A DNA stretch of 64,000 nucleotides. Origin: Amorphophallus konjac (Eukaryota > Streptophyta > Magnoliopsida > Alismatales > Araceae). The notes beneath the pieces are model-generated. The model was not told where the DNA came from. It searched no databases and saw only the letters and a list, made by a program, of their open reading frames with translations. The stretch is from positions 16,702,856 to 16,766,855 of the forward strand of contig CM040117.1 in assembly GCA_022559845.1 (NCBI GenBank). Reading direction: 5' to 3'. Positions within the stretch are counted from its first letter, which is position 1. Every line of letters begins with the position of its first letter. The position numbers and the translations under genes are program-made. Of the stretch, positions 47,401 to 51,261 are shown in pieces.

Positions 47401-49044
47401 CCCGAAGAACCTGTGCAGTATGCCTCAACCTCCTCACCAAAGTAGCCATAGCCGAGGGAGTCGTAGCCTGAGCATTCCAAGCACTTGTGACAGTCTCCAT
47501 AAAGTTAGCTTCTCTGAACTTAAACTGCTCAAGCTTGTAACTGTGGCGCTTGGCATAAGCTCGGCTGGTCTTTAGAAGGATGGGCTTGTGGTCAGAAATA
47601 TATCTCACCAGCCCTACCACCTGTACACGAGAAATGTGGTCCTCCCAATCAACTGAGATCAGAAATCTATTTAACCTATAGCAAGAGGCATCTGCTCTAA
47701 AGTTGGACCAAGTGAAGCAACTGTGGGTCATGCCAATATCCACTAGAGCCGCCTCTTGGATGAAGTCAGAGAAGTCCTCCATGCCACCGACATGTGCAAC
47801 ATCTCCTGTCCGCTCCCACGAGGCCGCCACCGCATTAAAATCGCCTCCAACACACTAGGGCCGACCAGAAGAGAGGTGGTGTCGAAACAAGTCCTACCTA
47901 GCAGCTACTTCTCCTCCCTGGGTTGAGGGCCATACACCCCACTGAAGTTCTAGGAGAAGCCACCCCTGATGTTCTTGAAGTGCAAGGAGATGGCCCATCT
48001 GTCAACCTCCCTATCCTATCTTGCGCCACCTCCTCCACCTCGTACGGATTCCATAGGATCATAATGCCCCTGGACCTGCCCACTGTCGGGAGGCGATTCC
48101 CATGGAAAGGCGGGCCCCCTCAATCTCTCTCAAGAGAGCAAGGCCATCTCCCTCATACTTAGTCTTCTGAATGCTCAGAATATCAATTTGCATCTCCTAA
48201 TCAGCTCCCTCACCGCCCTCCTCTTCTCCACTCTTTAATTTCCCTTATTGAAATGGAACAGAAATCTTGATGAGCCTTGTCTGTATGCATTTAGCTAGAT
48301 ATCATGTCGAAATCTTAATTCTACTTTACAGCACCCATATTTACGTAGATTATTGACACCATTGTTGCATAATTTTGTCAGATTGGAATTGTTGTAAAAT
48401 TTCCAATAATTGCTTAACAGATGAAGTTTGTTGTTTGGGATAATGTGCCATGAGTGAACTATTTCTTGGCTGTTTTAGATGTAAAGTCTAACTATTTTCT
48501 GAAAAAACCTTTCTGATCATATTTGGTTTTGGTCCACAAAGAGGACCTATGGCTGCATGAGAGTTCTTTATTGAGTCTGAATAGTAATAGAATAATAATT
48601 TATGTTCCAATACTATAAAGATTGCATAATTTTCCTCTTTGGAGTCTAAAGTCGTTAGTTCTTTCAAGATGGTGCTTCAGAAAATGTGAGCAGTTTCTGG
48701 ACCCAGCTGATGTAAATTAGTATCTGTGCGGAAATGCATATTGAAATATGGATTATATTCCTAGTTGATGTTTACTACTGTTTACTTAGGCAAGACCACG
48801 TTTCTTTTTAGGCTGTGTCTGTGCCATTGCATGTCTAATCCCTCCTGTGGGCTGCAATTTCACATGTTTTGTGAATATGTACTTTCAGTGTGAAGAGTTT
48901 TTGAACTATATTGTAATGTTTTCTTTCACCGTATTAGGTGATCCTGTGAAGATGGCAATGGCTAATTTGGTAGATGAGCTTTCTCCTTCCGAAACACTAG
49001 ACCAATTGTCAAGAAACCTAACTTCATTGTTGCCTCGTCTGTCA
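3608..49044 (+). CDS. PES1: Phytyl ester synthase-like esterase/acyltransferase, N-terminal half (6 exons)
   Basis: Join 3608-4046, 4516-4567, 22374-22429, 33376-33534, 33776-33880 and 48938-49044: 918 nt, 306 codons, open throughout. Each intron is GT-AG. Order of segments: Ser/Ala/Arg-rich N-terminus (about residues 1-90, plausible chloroplast transit peptide), LYDDGFG (96-102), a GGPRWF block, LLLFLPG (141-147), exon 3 [11 protein letters not shown], then the nucleophile elbow GDSFGG with the predicted catalytic Ser210. This matches the esterase/lipase part of the PES1/PES2 family, plastid enzymes that acylate phytol and diacylglycerol during chlorophyll breakdown. The family continues with more hydrolase sequence and an LPLAT-like acyltransferase domain, none of which is in the window, so the catalytic His and C-terminal domain lie to the right. 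The start is chosen for its excellent context (GCCGCCATGG). Family assignment is from memory of motifs; orthology to PES1 versus PES2 is not resolved. Confidence 0.88.
4112..4134. repeat. (CT)n microsatellite in intron 1
   Basis: A CT run followed by an imperfect CTCG run, just inside intron 1 (4047-4515). The rest of this 469-bp intron carries two GCATCCAAAC words (about 4375 and 4440), the second followed by AGGGCC. These are reminiscent of the ends of small non-autonomous DNA transposons, but no complete inverted-repeat pair was found. Confidence 0.85.
4516..4567 (+). CDS. PES1: PES-like gene, exon 2
   Basis: A 52-nt exon between TGCAG and GTAAGT. It reads [18 protein letters not shown] across its junctions and continues the LFLPG motif of exon 1, forming the first beta-strand/oxyanion region of the hydrolase fold. 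The incoming intron is phase 1 and the outgoing one phase 2. The donor is a perfect consensus. Confidence 0.9.
4568..5235. other. Start of intron 2, no element recognised
   Basis: AT-rich sequence with no supportable gene or transposon. Short ORFs (e.g. 4610-4855) have no recognisable family. Confidence 0.5.
5236..6935 (+). pseudogene. RTE-type LINE reverse transcriptase, decayed
   Basis: Broken + strand frames read like plant RTE LINE reverse transcriptase. The order is a RFKLAKL...[15 protein letters not shown] segment (about 5250-5345), then [25 protein letters not shown] (about 5440-5520, the motif-A region), after an insertion [11 protein letters not shown] (about 6040-6080), then the degraded catalytic-box region near 6160 (FYRR where FADD is expected), then a C-terminal stretch ending [11 protein letters not shown] (about 6868-6900). 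A GATGATGATAATGA tail at about 6916 is typical of RTE 3' ends. Many stops are present. The 5' part and endonuclease are absent. Confidence 0.75.
5626..6000. mobile_element. 375-bp non-autonomous insertion with ATACT duplication
   Basis: This block interrupts the RTE frame exactly. The flanks are ATACT at 5621-5625 and 6001-6005, and removing the block plus one copy restores the reading THDTCSSIRT, which fits the family. The ends contain imperfect inverted words (about ACTGATTCAGATT near the left end against the complement of the AATCGGAATCAGCC area near the right end), so it is likely a fold-back DNA transposon. The superfamily is not determined. Confidence 0.55.
6951..7054. repeat. 52-bp tandem duplication
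   Basis: Two nearly identical 52-bp units beginning AAGGTACTTTTGGTCAG lie between the RTE remnant and the Tekay element. Only the last base or so differs, so the duplication is recent. Confidence 0.9.
7228..10287 (-). repeat. Tekay-like element, left LTR (3' LTR in sense)
   Basis: 3060 bp, from TGTCACGCCCC on the + strand to GGGTGCTACA, with the polypurine tract directly adjacent on its right. It pairs with 14874-17910 along its whole length. It contains the dense GGCGCC array described separately. ORF-like translations across it (MAPRQVP-type repeats on both strands) reflect that array, not proteins. Confidence 0.95.
8278..10146. repeat. GGCGCC palindrome array in the left LTR
   Basis: About two dozen intact GGCGCC hexamers, often extended to GGGCGCCC and usually in the context ATGGCGCC or TTGGCGCC ... 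GGGCGCCCATT, with many one-step decayed copies (GGCACC, GACGCC). They fall in three clusters (about 8278-8348, 8718-9080 and 9308-10146). Neighbouring words can pair into short hairpins with 10-25 base loops. Confidence 0.9.
10288..10300 (-). other. Polypurine tract of the Tekay-like element
   Basis: The minus strand reads AAGTGGGGGAGGG directly before the 3' LTR start TGTAGCACC. The same tract occurs in the gag-only element at 54703-54715, supporting a close relation. Confidence 0.9.
10367..11640 (-). pseudogene. Integrase with C-terminal chromodomain (Tekay-like), frameshifted
   Basis: Reading the minus strand: a zinc-binding region ending [14 protein letters not shown] (about 11450-11500); the catalytic core with the first Asp in [11 protein letters not shown] and the second in [10 protein letters not shown] (within 11143-11487); HPQTDGQT, where a one-base loss at about 11105-11110 shifts the frame just where the catalytic Glu is expected; then [27 protein letters not shown] and the C-terminal region ending [12 protein letters not shown] (10429-11082). 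After another shift a chromodomain-type end, [18 protein letters not shown], runs to a stop at 10367. Chromodomains steer integration of this lineage. Confidence 0.88.
11767..12309 (-). pseudogene. RNase H domain (Tekay-like pol)
   Basis: Open over 180 codons on the minus strand. It contains [15 protein letters not shown] (first catalytic Asp), the [17 protein letters not shown] block (catalytic Glu), [11 protein letters not shown] (Asp) and the C-terminal VADALSRK, as in Ty3/gypsy RNase H. It degrades RNA in the RNA-DNA hybrid during reverse transcription. It lies between RT and integrase, as in the family, and is separated from RT by a frameshift. Confidence 0.92.
12480..13073 (-). pseudogene. 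Reverse transcriptase domain (Tekay-like pol)
   Basis: A 197-codon minus-strand frame with all core motifs: [58 protein letters not shown] (motif A), [22 protein letters not shown] (motif B), and the catalytic FIDDILIYS (motif C; YxDD written as FIDD). It ends with FLGHIVS before a frameshift. The rest of the RT connection (about 12310-12480) reads in another frame. The catalytic residues look intact. Confidence 0.94.
13085..13810 (-). pseudogene. Aspartic protease domain (Tekay-like)
   Basis: A 241-codon minus-strand frame. The active-site motif [11 protein letters not shown] is at about 13640-13670, followed by a retropepsin-like fold and the linker [22 protein letters not shown] that precedes RT in gypsy polyproteins. 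It follows the gag zinc knuckles directly and is joined in frame to them. Confidence 0.9.
13811..14698 (-). pseudogene. Gag protein (Tekay-like), frameshifted
   Basis: Starts at [12 protein letters not shown] (14698). It breaks at 14567 and continues in [26 protein letters not shown] (14262-14570) and [19 protein letters not shown] (about 14225-14285), then ends with two CCHC-type knuckles ([14 protein letters not shown] and [14 protein letters not shown], about 13815-13915). Gag forms the particle that packages the RNA. At least three frameshifts split it. It is clearly homologous to the gag at 53582-54663. Confidence 0.9.
14855..14866 (-). other. Primer-binding site (initiator tRNA-Met)
   Basis: The minus strand reads TGGTATCAGAGC, complementary to the 3' end of plant initiator tRNA-Met, seven bases from the 5' LTR. 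Confidence 0.92.
14874..17910 (-). repeat. Tekay-like element, right LTR (5' LTR in sense)
   Basis: 3037 bp, aligned end to end with 7228-10287. Visible differences include clustered transitions in the first 60 bp, a small duplication-like indel near 15560-15600, and loss of about 42 bp at about 17011 between two GGCGCC words that are both still present in the left LTR (9346 and 9388). Confidence 0.95.
15939..17769. repeat. GGCGCC palindrome array in the right LTR
   Basis: Same array as in the left LTR. Several positions that are GGCACC or GACGCC on the left are intact here, and the reverse also occurs, so the ancestral array was denser than either copy now. Confidence 0.88.
17916..18248. 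repeat. Dispersed repeat copy A in intron 2
   Basis: About 18050-18180 resembles 21030-21160 (shared order: GAGGA...ATGGCAGCATTGA, GAAGGG..TTGCCCA, TATCA..ATTAACTC, GGTTGACAGGGA-like). These are two diverged members of one intronic repeat with no coding capacity seen. Confidence 0.4.
18249..18720 (-). pseudogene. L1 LINE 3' fragment with RNase H-like tail
   Basis: The minus strand reads [32 protein letters not shown]...SFRM, ending at a stop at 18454-18456. The [11 protein letters not shown] motif is typical of the C-terminal RNase H domain found in a subset of plant L1 elements. A T-rich run at 18249-18261 on the + strand would be the poly(A) tail. The 5' part is missing, as usual for truncated LINE insertions. 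Confidence 0.7.
18721..22373. other. Rest of intron 2
   Basis: No gene seen. It holds stretches rich in self-complementary words (GGAACC/TTGGCC-like, 18880-18960, 19360-19530 and 20150-20290), an imperfect repeat of AACCTAAATGGTTTG near 19946-19991, the second copy of the dispersed repeat at 21030-21180, and microsatellites. The sequence just before exon 3 is plain AT-rich intron ending TATATGAATACAG. Confidence 0.5.
20352..20404. repeat. Compound (GT)n(GA)n microsatellite
   Basis: An uninterrupted GT run passes directly into a GA run. The ORFs across it are artefacts. Confidence 0.93.
22374..22429 (+). CDS. PES1: PES-like gene, exon 3 (56 nt)
   Basis: A small exon isolated by 17.8 kb of intron on one side and 10.9 kb on the other. 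It reads [18 protein letters not shown], the HIPV.DRTPF signature of the family, after completing the Lys codon of exon 2 (phase 2). It ends in phase 1 at a weak donor (GTTTTG). Both junction codons give the family-consistent reading GKVFEV and FEGLVKL. It is easy to miss because an unrelated longer frame overlaps it. Confidence 0.88.
22430..23350. other. Start of intron 3
   Basis: AT-rich intron with no recognisable element. Short ORFs (22440-22745, 23229-23414) have no family features. Confidence 0.5.
23351..23399. repeat. (GA)n microsatellite
   Basis: About 24 GA units immediately before the L1 ORF1-like region. Confidence 0.95.
23400..25441 (+). pseudogene. L1 ORF1-like region (element A)
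   Basis: A GC-rich, repeatedly broken + strand frame begins [19 protein letters not shown] (about 23440) with a [10 protein letters not shown] segment resembling the zinc-knuckle part of plant L1 ORF1. It continues through [22 protein letters not shown] (23723-24130), a Trp/Gly-rich tract and an acidic Glu-rich stretch (25330-25440). The link to L1 rests mainly on position, directly upstream of an L1 endonuclease once the intervening repeats are removed. ORF1 is the RNA-binding protein of L1. Multiple frameshifts are present. Confidence 0.55.
25442..25680. repeat. GTTTCGG-word repeat with a 68-bp tandem duplication
   Basis: Units starting CCCTATACGAAAC at 25453 and 25521 are tandem copies of 68 bp. 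GTCCGAAAC and GGTTTCGGAC words nearby can fold on each other. This is the left edge of a 1.3-kb block of similar words that separates L1 ORF1 from its endonuclease. Confidence 0.75.
25846..26119. mobile_element. 274-bp fold-back element with 11-bp terminal inverted repeats
   Basis: Begins GGCAGTATCGG and ends CCGATACTGCC, a perfect 11-bp inverted pair. The whole body is built from CGAAACC and GGTTTCG words around an AT-rich centre at about 25995-26020. No coding capacity. Only TT is shared by the flanks, so the target duplication is unclear. The architecture is that of a non-autonomous DNA transposon (MITE-like). Confidence 0.65.
26263..26673. repeat. 153-bp tandem repeat, 2.7 copies
   Basis: Units begin AAATC(T/C)CCAAATTA at 26263, 26416 and 26569, exactly 153 bp apart. 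Each has TTAAATTTGGGG-like, AATTGAAG and GCTTTAGG blocks in the same order. The third copy is partial. It is flanked on both sides by CGAAACC-word sequence. Confidence 0.9.
26674..26760. repeat. CGAAACC-word arm right of the tandem array
   Basis: Rich in GGTTTCG and CGAAACC words and ending CCAATACTACC, close to the CCGATACTGCC end of the 25846-26119 element. This may be the right end of a larger composite of the same family. Confidence 0.5.
26928..27700 (+). pseudogene. L1 endonuclease, start of ORF2 (element A)
   Basis: Opens [18 protein letters not shown], the classic start of the apurinic-type endonuclease of plant L1 ORF2, followed by [22 protein letters not shown], a VGDF-like box and [12 protein letters not shown] (matching the SDHKP motif, with the catalytic His replaced by Asn in this copy). 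Frames are broken by stops at about 27030, and the RT is absent because the copy ends near 27700. It is of the same family as the minus-strand L1 at 44.7-48.2 kb (shared IMILWNP.EVEEV). Confidence 0.82.
27725..30990 (-). mobile_element. hAT-type DNA transposon remnant
   Basis: The minus-strand transposase at 28301-30867 is followed by a low-complexity C-terminal tail containing several degenerate repeats of a [15 protein letters not shown]-like phrase (about 27735-28160). Terminal inverted repeats and the 8-bp duplication could not be identified, so the limits are approximate. Confidence 0.6.
28301..30867 (-). pseudogene. hAT transposase, decayed
   Basis: The N-terminus has a BED-type zinc finger ([20 protein letters not shown], about 30730-30790). 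The middle contains acidic and Lys-rich linkers and DUF659-like sequence. [28 protein letters not shown] is at about 29430-29550, and the C-terminal hAT dimerisation motif [21 protein letters not shown]...SSSGYERN at about 28590-28690 (the usual Cys replaced by Tyr). It ends with the acidic segment [15 protein letters not shown]. An early TAG sits where a Trp codon is likely (TGG to TAG), and several shifts follow. It would have cut and pasted the element; now inactive. Confidence 0.82.
31310..32200. repeat. GC-rich fold-back repeat region
   Basis: Built from repeated and inverted words around GGATCTGCG and CCGGCC. GATCTGCGCAAAGG at 31591-31604 is inverted at 31752-31765, and GAGGAGGCCGGATCAAC occurs directly at about 31519 and 31732. 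TCCCTCTATG at about 31538 and 31876 also pairs with GTAGAGGGA at about 31809. ORFs of up to 250 codons on both strands arise from lack of stops in GC-rich DNA. Probably a non-autonomous transposon or part of one; family unknown. Confidence 0.6.
32201..33375. other. End of intron 3
   Basis: AT-rich intron, no element recognised, ending CCTTCTGAAAAG before exon 4. Confidence 0.5.
33376..33534 (+). CDS. PES1: PES-like gene, exon 4 (nucleophile elbow)
   Basis: Reads [14 protein letters not shown], then [22 protein letters not shown] and [15 protein letters not shown] is the alpha/beta-hydrolase nucleophile elbow, with Ser210 of the joined protein as the predicted catalytic serine. The preceding YLVG strand and following helix are as in the family. 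The donor is GTGAGA (phase 1), and an almost identical second copy of this donor lies 115 bp downstream. Confidence 0.93.
33534..33764. repeat. 115-bp tandem duplication including the exon 4 donor
   Basis: Units start GGTGAGAAATATGCCTGG at 33534 and 33649 and are about 95% alike. They fill nearly all of the 241-bp intron 4. The copy carries the splice-donor sequence but not exon 4 coding sequence. Confidence 0.92.
33776..33880 (+). CDS. PES1: PES-like gene, exon 5
   Basis: Reads [20 protein letters not shown] and then [15 protein letters not shown], matching the family segment NPATSF...LQPLLP...FIMGDP. Acceptor TTACAG, donor GTATGT, phase 1 on both sides. It encodes the cap-proximal part of the hydrolase. 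Confidence 0.92.
34250..36237 (-). repeat. Copia element, left LTR (3' LTR in sense)
   Basis: 1988 bp, TGTTGTCTCTAGAAG to GGGATCCAACA. It carries an array of GGTCGACC-type words (35272-35445) and five tandem copies of a roughly 24-bp CAGAAGTCGACTTTG unit (about 35868-35990). Confidence 0.94.
35272..35990. repeat. GTCGAC-centred palindromes and tandem units in the copia LTR
   Basis: CGGTCGACCG (35272-35281) and several GGTCGACC or GTCGACC copies up to about 35445, then about five tandem CAGAAGTCGACTTTG-like units. The right LTR has the same sites at 43818-44000, but several are changed at the CpG (GTCAACC, GTTGACC), and only two or three tandem units (44415-44465). Confidence 0.88.
36238..36251 (-). 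other. Polypurine tract of the copia element
   Basis: The minus strand reads AAAAAGGGGGAGAT directly before the 3' LTR start TGTTGGATCC. Confidence 0.85.
36252..37849 (-). other. Copia element 3' spacer, no clear ORF
   Basis: About 1.6 kb between RNase H and the polypurine tract. In some SIRE elements this region carries an extra env-like ORF; here the longest minus frames are 90 codons or less without membrane or coiled-coil features, so none is called. A phrase of about 50 bp (CG(A)CGCGAGTC...GATTCCCGGCTA) is repeated at about 36915-36970 and 37008-37060. Extra CTCCCCCT words (36592, 37266) resemble polypurine tracts. Confidence 0.5.
37850..38560 (-). pseudogene. Copia RNase H
   Basis: Minus strand: [60 protein letters not shown] (38319-38546), then in other frames [21 protein letters not shown] (about 38190-38260) and a degraded C-terminus. 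The TDSDYAGC box with its Asp is the copia RNase H signature. Frameshifts and stops throughout. Confidence 0.88.
38561..39130 (-). pseudogene. Copia reverse transcriptase
   Basis: Pieces include [41 protein letters not shown] (38844-39032), [22 protein letters not shown] (about 38810-38877), and the catalytic [19 protein letters not shown], readable at about 38650-38725 in a shifted frame. These are canonical copia RT motifs A, B and C. A one-base shift before YVDD separates them. Confidence 0.9.
39730..40720 (-). pseudogene. Copia GAG-pre-integrase and integrase
   Basis: [17 protein letters not shown] (about 40400-40450) is the zinc-binding pre-integrase domain. Then come CACAIGKQT-like sequence, [15 protein letters not shown] (first Asp) and [16 protein letters not shown] (40151-40339). 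The second Asp/Glu segment is [10 protein letters not shown], broken by a shift at about 40050. It is followed by [26 protein letters not shown] (about 39900-39990), with the catalytic Glu in VMERKN, and [17 protein letters not shown]. It inserts element DNA into the genome. Confidence 0.9.
40783..40840 (-). pseudogene. Copia protease active-site segment
   Basis: The minus strand reads [18 protein letters not shown], the standard copia aspartic protease motif (DSG active site). The rest of the protease is split over frames between about 40720 and 40900. Confidence 0.85.
41098..41718 (-). pseudogene. Copia gag C-terminal coiled-coil region
   Basis: 206 open codons, mostly a long Lys/Glu-rich heptad pattern ([10 protein letters not shown] ... 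[20 protein letters not shown] ... [16 protein letters not shown]), predicted as coiled coil, with a [10 protein letters not shown] patch. It lies between the gag zinc knuckle and protease. Extended coiled-coil gags are typical of SIRE-like elements. Likely an assembly or interaction role. Confidence 0.7.
41838..42758 (-). pseudogene. Copia gag with zinc knuckle
   Basis: Starts [31 protein letters not shown] (42758), the usual copia gag opening (PP.FDG..Y..WK..M). It is broken near 42507 and continues to the UBN2-like segment [37 protein letters not shown], ending with the knuckle [14 protein letters not shown] (about 41860-41900). Confidence 0.88.
42812..42823 (-). other. Copia primer-binding site (initiator tRNA-Met)
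   Basis: The minus strand reads TGGTATCAGAGC just inside the 5' LTR, complementary to initiator tRNA-Met. Confidence 0.9.
42827..44717 (-). repeat. Copia element, right LTR (5' LTR in sense)
   Basis: 1891 bp, homologous over its full length to 34250-36237. It is shorter by loss of about 28 bp near 42918 and of two or three of the tandem 24-bp units near 44440. Confidence 0.94.
44718..48238 (-). pseudogene. L1 ORF2: endonuclease, reverse transcriptase, zf-RVT
   Basis: Minus strand, in order. Endonuclease: [13 protein letters not shown] (about 48020-48060), [12 protein letters not shown] (about 47800-47850), [15 protein letters not shown] (about 47570-47620). [52 protein letters not shown] (46478-47116), [16 protein letters not shown] (about 46300-46360), catalytic [13 protein letters not shown] (about 46170-46210), then GLPLTPGS. 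A zf-RVT region follows: [23 protein letters not shown] ... [15 protein letters not shown] (44820-45110). The catalytic YADD is intact, but frameshifts separate every block. L1 ORF2 nicks target DNA and copies its RNA in place. Confidence 0.9.
48239..48937. other. End of intron 5
   Basis: Plain AT-rich intron sequence, ending TTTCTTTCACCGTATTAG before exon 6. Nothing else recognised. Confidence 0.6.
48938..49044 (+). CDS. PES1: PES-like gene, exon 6
   Basis: Reads [20 protein letters not shown], then [16 protein letters not shown], continuing FIMG of exon 5 into the conserved FIMGDP.KMA box of the family. It ends at GTAAGA (phase 0). Reading through the donor meets TAG two codons later, so the intron is required. 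The next family segment (an IIPKETLLWKL-like block) was looked for and not found before 64000. Confidence 0.9.
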
Positions 49045-50375
49045 GTAAGATAGCTCTAACTCCTCTCATGGCCACCATGAGTAGCTTCTGGACAAGTTTA
49101 TTCCTTTACAGCTCCACATGATTGCTGTACTCACTGTTGGAAGTGTTTTCATTCTCTTATGTCAGTTGCTTTATCCTCTTTAGTTGCATCTGTCTTCATC
49201 AATTAAAGCATCCAGGAAAATCTTTCTGTATGATACATTAGCCATGATTATGTTTTTAACATTCAGAAATAGGACAATCCTGACTGTATATTGTTGATTT
49301 CTTTTTGGTTGGTTTTATGCTATTAAGAACTTTTGAAGAGAAACTTGTTATGATATCTTTTTCATGGAATAATCAGGTTTTGTTTATGGATTCTTCTATC
49401 TAAAATAAATATTATCTGCTGATTTTCTTAAAATTCTAAATGTTAATTTTTTAACCATTTGATTCTAGTTTGGCGGCATGGAGTGACTACAGTTTTTCTT
49501 CTACATAAATAGCATTTCCCTTGTCTTCCAGATGTTTCCTTCTTTTTTCATACTACCATAGGGATCATCAAGATCATGGATAGAAGTGCAAGGAGAATTT
49601 GGTGGATGTTTGAAGGATTTTAAGTTCCCTCAAGTTTTTTTTTTGCTTTTCTTGATAGTTTTGCTTGTTTGCTATTGCTTCAGGCCTTTCTTCTTTCCAG
49701 ATTGAGTTTCAAGTTTGTTTGGATTTTTCCCACCACTAGTAGTGGATTAGTACTAATTATGCTTCTTGATACAAGGATTAACATCTGATTATGAGATGAT
49801 GGATGCCACCTATTTATTGATTGTGTAAGATCCAATCATGTGGAAAGGCATATAGAGCTCTACTAAGTTGATTTTCCCTTTTTCTTTTTGTTTTACTAGT
49901 AGGTTTGTCACCATTGTTCCTCTGGCTTGTGACTAAGTCTGTTTATACTTTCATCCTCTGAGTTCTTGAGTTCTTCTCTTTTTGTTTCTCTATCTGTGTA
50001 TTTTTATTCATCCTCTCCTTATTATCTTTTCTTATGTTTCCCCTTCTGGTTTCTTTCTTTATGATGATCTTGTTTCTTCTCTTGTTACATCCTTTGTGTA
50101 ATCCCGTTTTCTATATTGTGTTCTCTTCCTCGTCTTCGTCTATAGTGAATCCTCTTCTTTATTCTTTGTTGTAATTATCCTTCTGTCTGTTCTTCATTGT
50201 GTCCTTATCTTTGCCTTGATTATGCCTCCTTATCCTTGTGTTCATGTGGGAACATTTTTTTTCAACATATGCATATATATATATAAAATAAATATAATGA
50301 GAACAATGTTTTTTTGTTTATGCAAGTAACATGGCAACATGCATTGAAGAGATTTAGGAATAATATATTTGCGTG
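49045..50375. other. Start of intron 6, no element recognised
   Basis: T-rich intron sequence with no supportable gene or transposon domain. Confidence 0.55.
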
Positions 50376-51161
50376 TGTCACAGCCTTTGGATTTGGCTAC
50401 AGATTCATGACCTTGACCTCATTCCCCACCAACCTCAATCGTTGTTAATTACATTGGTCTAACAACCTAAAACCCTTGATTAACCACATCATTAATACTC
50501 TAGTTAATGTGTCGTAAAATAGCTTGTGGTCTTTCACTTGTTTATCTAAGTCCGAAATTGGTCATCGGGTATTTTACAGCAGAAATCCTACTTTAATTAG
50601 GATTCTACGTCTTAACTCCTATCTGTTTAGACTGGGCAAATGCTTTTGGACCAATTTGAGTCCAGAAGATGAGTCGGGGTAAAGTCCCAATAGAACAATG
50701 ACTCTAGGTTTTTATGCATTTTTAAAGTTAAAAATGACAATTTTACCCTTATTAAGGCTACAAACATATTTTAAGGCGTCTTGAGCGAGAGTTCTAGTTT
50801 GACTGTGACTCTACGGTTTGAATCCTATTTGGACTCAAAAATTTCAATTTTACCCTTGGAAGGGTGACATACATGCTTTAAGACATCTCGAATGAGAGTT
50901 CTAGTATTACTAGGACTCTGGGGTTTGTGTCTTATTAGAATTAGGTCTAATAGTTCTACGTTAAATCTAGCTCAAAGAGAACATCTTGAGTGATTGGAGT
51001 TATGGTCCTAGTTGGGTTGGGACTTTCGCTCTTAGGTTATGTTAAGCCTTGCAATTAACGTGCATTAAGCAACATATTACATACACAAGTTGTGGGATGA
51101 ATGCCCATAGAAATTATAGCATGAACAGTGGAGTTAGGTAATTAAATTGCATTCATATAAG
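50376..51161. mobile_element. LTR-like fragment up to the gap
   Basis: Begins TGTCACAGCC, a typical gypsy-like LTR start. It holds two degenerate copies of an 80-120 bp phrase (CAATTTTACCCTT...GAGAGTTCTAGT, about 50738 and 50847). It does not match the LTR right of the gap, so it is a different element or a different part. Classification is by terminal motif only. Confidence 0.35.
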
Positions 51162-51261
51162 NNNNNNNNNNNNNNNNNNNNNNNNNNNNNNNNNNNNNNN
51201 NNNNNNNNNNNNNNNNNNNNNNNNNNNNNNNNNNNNNNNNNNNNNNNNNNNNNNNNNNNNN
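51162..51261. other. Assembly gap, 100 N
   Basis: Exactly 100 N, the conventional size for a gap of unknown length. By comparison with the 3' LTR at 54716-55970, at least 1.25 kb of the neighbouring 5' LTR is missing here. Confidence 0.99.

Larger units (their letters stand above)
34024..48238 (-). mobile_element. L1 LINE (element B) in intron 5, split by a copia element
   Basis: The 3' end is at the T8 run 34024-34031 (poly(A) tail on the minus strand), followed by the 3' UTR and ORF2 C-terminus up to 34249. The rest of ORF2 continues at 44718-48238. The reading [21 protein letters not shown] joins across the insertion once the copia element and one target duplicate are removed. The 5' limit falls inside the endonuclease, so the copy is 5' truncated. 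Confidence 0.85.
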
